Part shown: positions 63,707 through 64,000 of the stretch, one piece after another
Position numbering within the stretch: the stretch's first letter is position 1
How the letters are laid out: every line of letters begins with the position of its first letter
The notes under the pieces: model-generated
Databases searched by the model: none
What the model saw: only the letters and a program-made list of their open reading frames with translations
What the model was told of the DNA's origin: nothing
Program-made: the position numbers and the translations under genes
NCBI RefSeq assembly: GCF_016100455.1
Contig: NZ_JACFSK010000001.1
Location: forward strand, 1,612,001 to 1,676,000
DNA length: 64,000 nucleotides
Source: Bartonella sp. M0283
GTDB taxonomy: Bacteria; Pseudomonadota; Alphaproteobacteria; Rhizobiales; Rhizobiaceae
Reading direction: 5' to 3'

Positions 63707-64000
63707 TTGTACTGCCCGCTATTGATCGTGAAAGGGTCATAAGTCCCGTCTGTTTCTTGTTCCCGCGCGGCTTCCTGCATCATTTGCGAAAGTTCCGTCA
63801 CAGCTTCAAGGTGAATTTTCAATAATTCACTGTTCCGCTCGAGTTTCTTTTTCAAGCCGCCCAGCAATGTCTCTACTTTACTTTCCACCACATTATCAAA
63901 ATAACGGGCAACGTCTGCCATGGATTGGTTCAAATCACGCAAACCGCGGGCTTTACGAGCATTAATATCATTATAGTCGGGATTTTGATGCTTTTCGAGT
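63703..64000 (-). CDS. Hypothetical helical protein (partial, runs off the window)
   Basis: The frame is open to the right edge, so this is a C-terminal fragment of at least 98 residues; a TTG at 63942 is not needed as start. The sequence is helical and charged (DLNQSMADVARYFDNVVESKVETLLGGLKKKLERNSELL). No family is recognised. It is coupled to the membrane-anchored protein gene by ATGA. Confidence 0.7.
   Translation of the reverse strand, partial: LEKHQNPDYNDINARKARGLRDLNQSMADVARYFDNVVESKVETLLGGLKKKLERNSELLKIHLEAVTELSQMMQEAAREQETDGTYDPFTINSGQYK

Overview
The window is a low-GC, gene-dense alphaproteobacterial chromosome segment. Gene content and order point to the order Rhizobiales (Hyphomicrobiales), most likely a flagellated Bartonellaceae member such as a bee-gut-type Bartonella, or a close Brucella relative. 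The clues are the ialB-ialA(rppH)-ctpA neighbourhood known from Bartonella, the rlmH-rsfS-nadD-proA-proB-obgE run, and a Rhizobiales-type flagellar locus with ftcR, flaF, flbT, motC and motE. The genus assignment is inference.

Left part (1-24.8 kb): the 3' end of typA, ppa, two MHS-type MFS transporters flanking a YggT protein, and a metal-resistance island (CopZ-like protein, ZntR/CadR-like MerR regulator, His-rich ZntA-type ATPase) with a readable MerR-type promoter. Then come ialB, rppH, ctpA, an EnvC-like protein, rlmH, rsfS, nadD, proA, proB, obgE, rlmE, ppx, one tRNA-Gln(CTG), a small acidic protein, phnN and purU.

Middle (24.8-27.2 kb): a hydrophilic protein of unknown function (25234-25962), then about 1.2 kb without genes that holds three tandem copies of a roughly 184-bp repeat.

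Right part (27.2-62.4 kb): a nearly complete flagellar locus. Leftward: fliQ, flgD, flbT, flaF, flgL, flgK, flgE; ftcR; a lytic transglycosylase, fliK, motC, motB, a fliH-like gene and fliF; two flagellins; fliP, fliL; flgH, motE, flgI, flgA, flgG, fliE, a tiny TTG-start gene, flgC, flgB; an unknown membrane protein, fliI, flgF and a DUF1217 protein. Rightward: motA, fliM, a coiled-coil membrane protein, fliN, fliG, flhB and a hypothetical gene. These encode rod, rings, hook, filament, export gate and stator. flhA, fliR, visNR and che genes are not in the window. The right end has a two-gene leftward operon of unknown function.

The most interesting observation is a shared promoter architecture in front of five flagellar transcription units (fliF, flgE, flgB, the DUF1217 gene and motA): two GCAAG-like boxes 11 bp apart, then exactly 10 bp, then a TA-rich -10 hexamer. 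This is the layout expected for an OmpR/PhoB-type activator and is a candidate binding site for FtcR. Other points worth a look are a 5' leader shared by both flagellin genes whose hairpin covers the Shine-Dalgarno sequence (possible FlbT target), a 62-residue ORF between flgC and fliE that resembles the FlgC C-terminus, and the tandem repeats.
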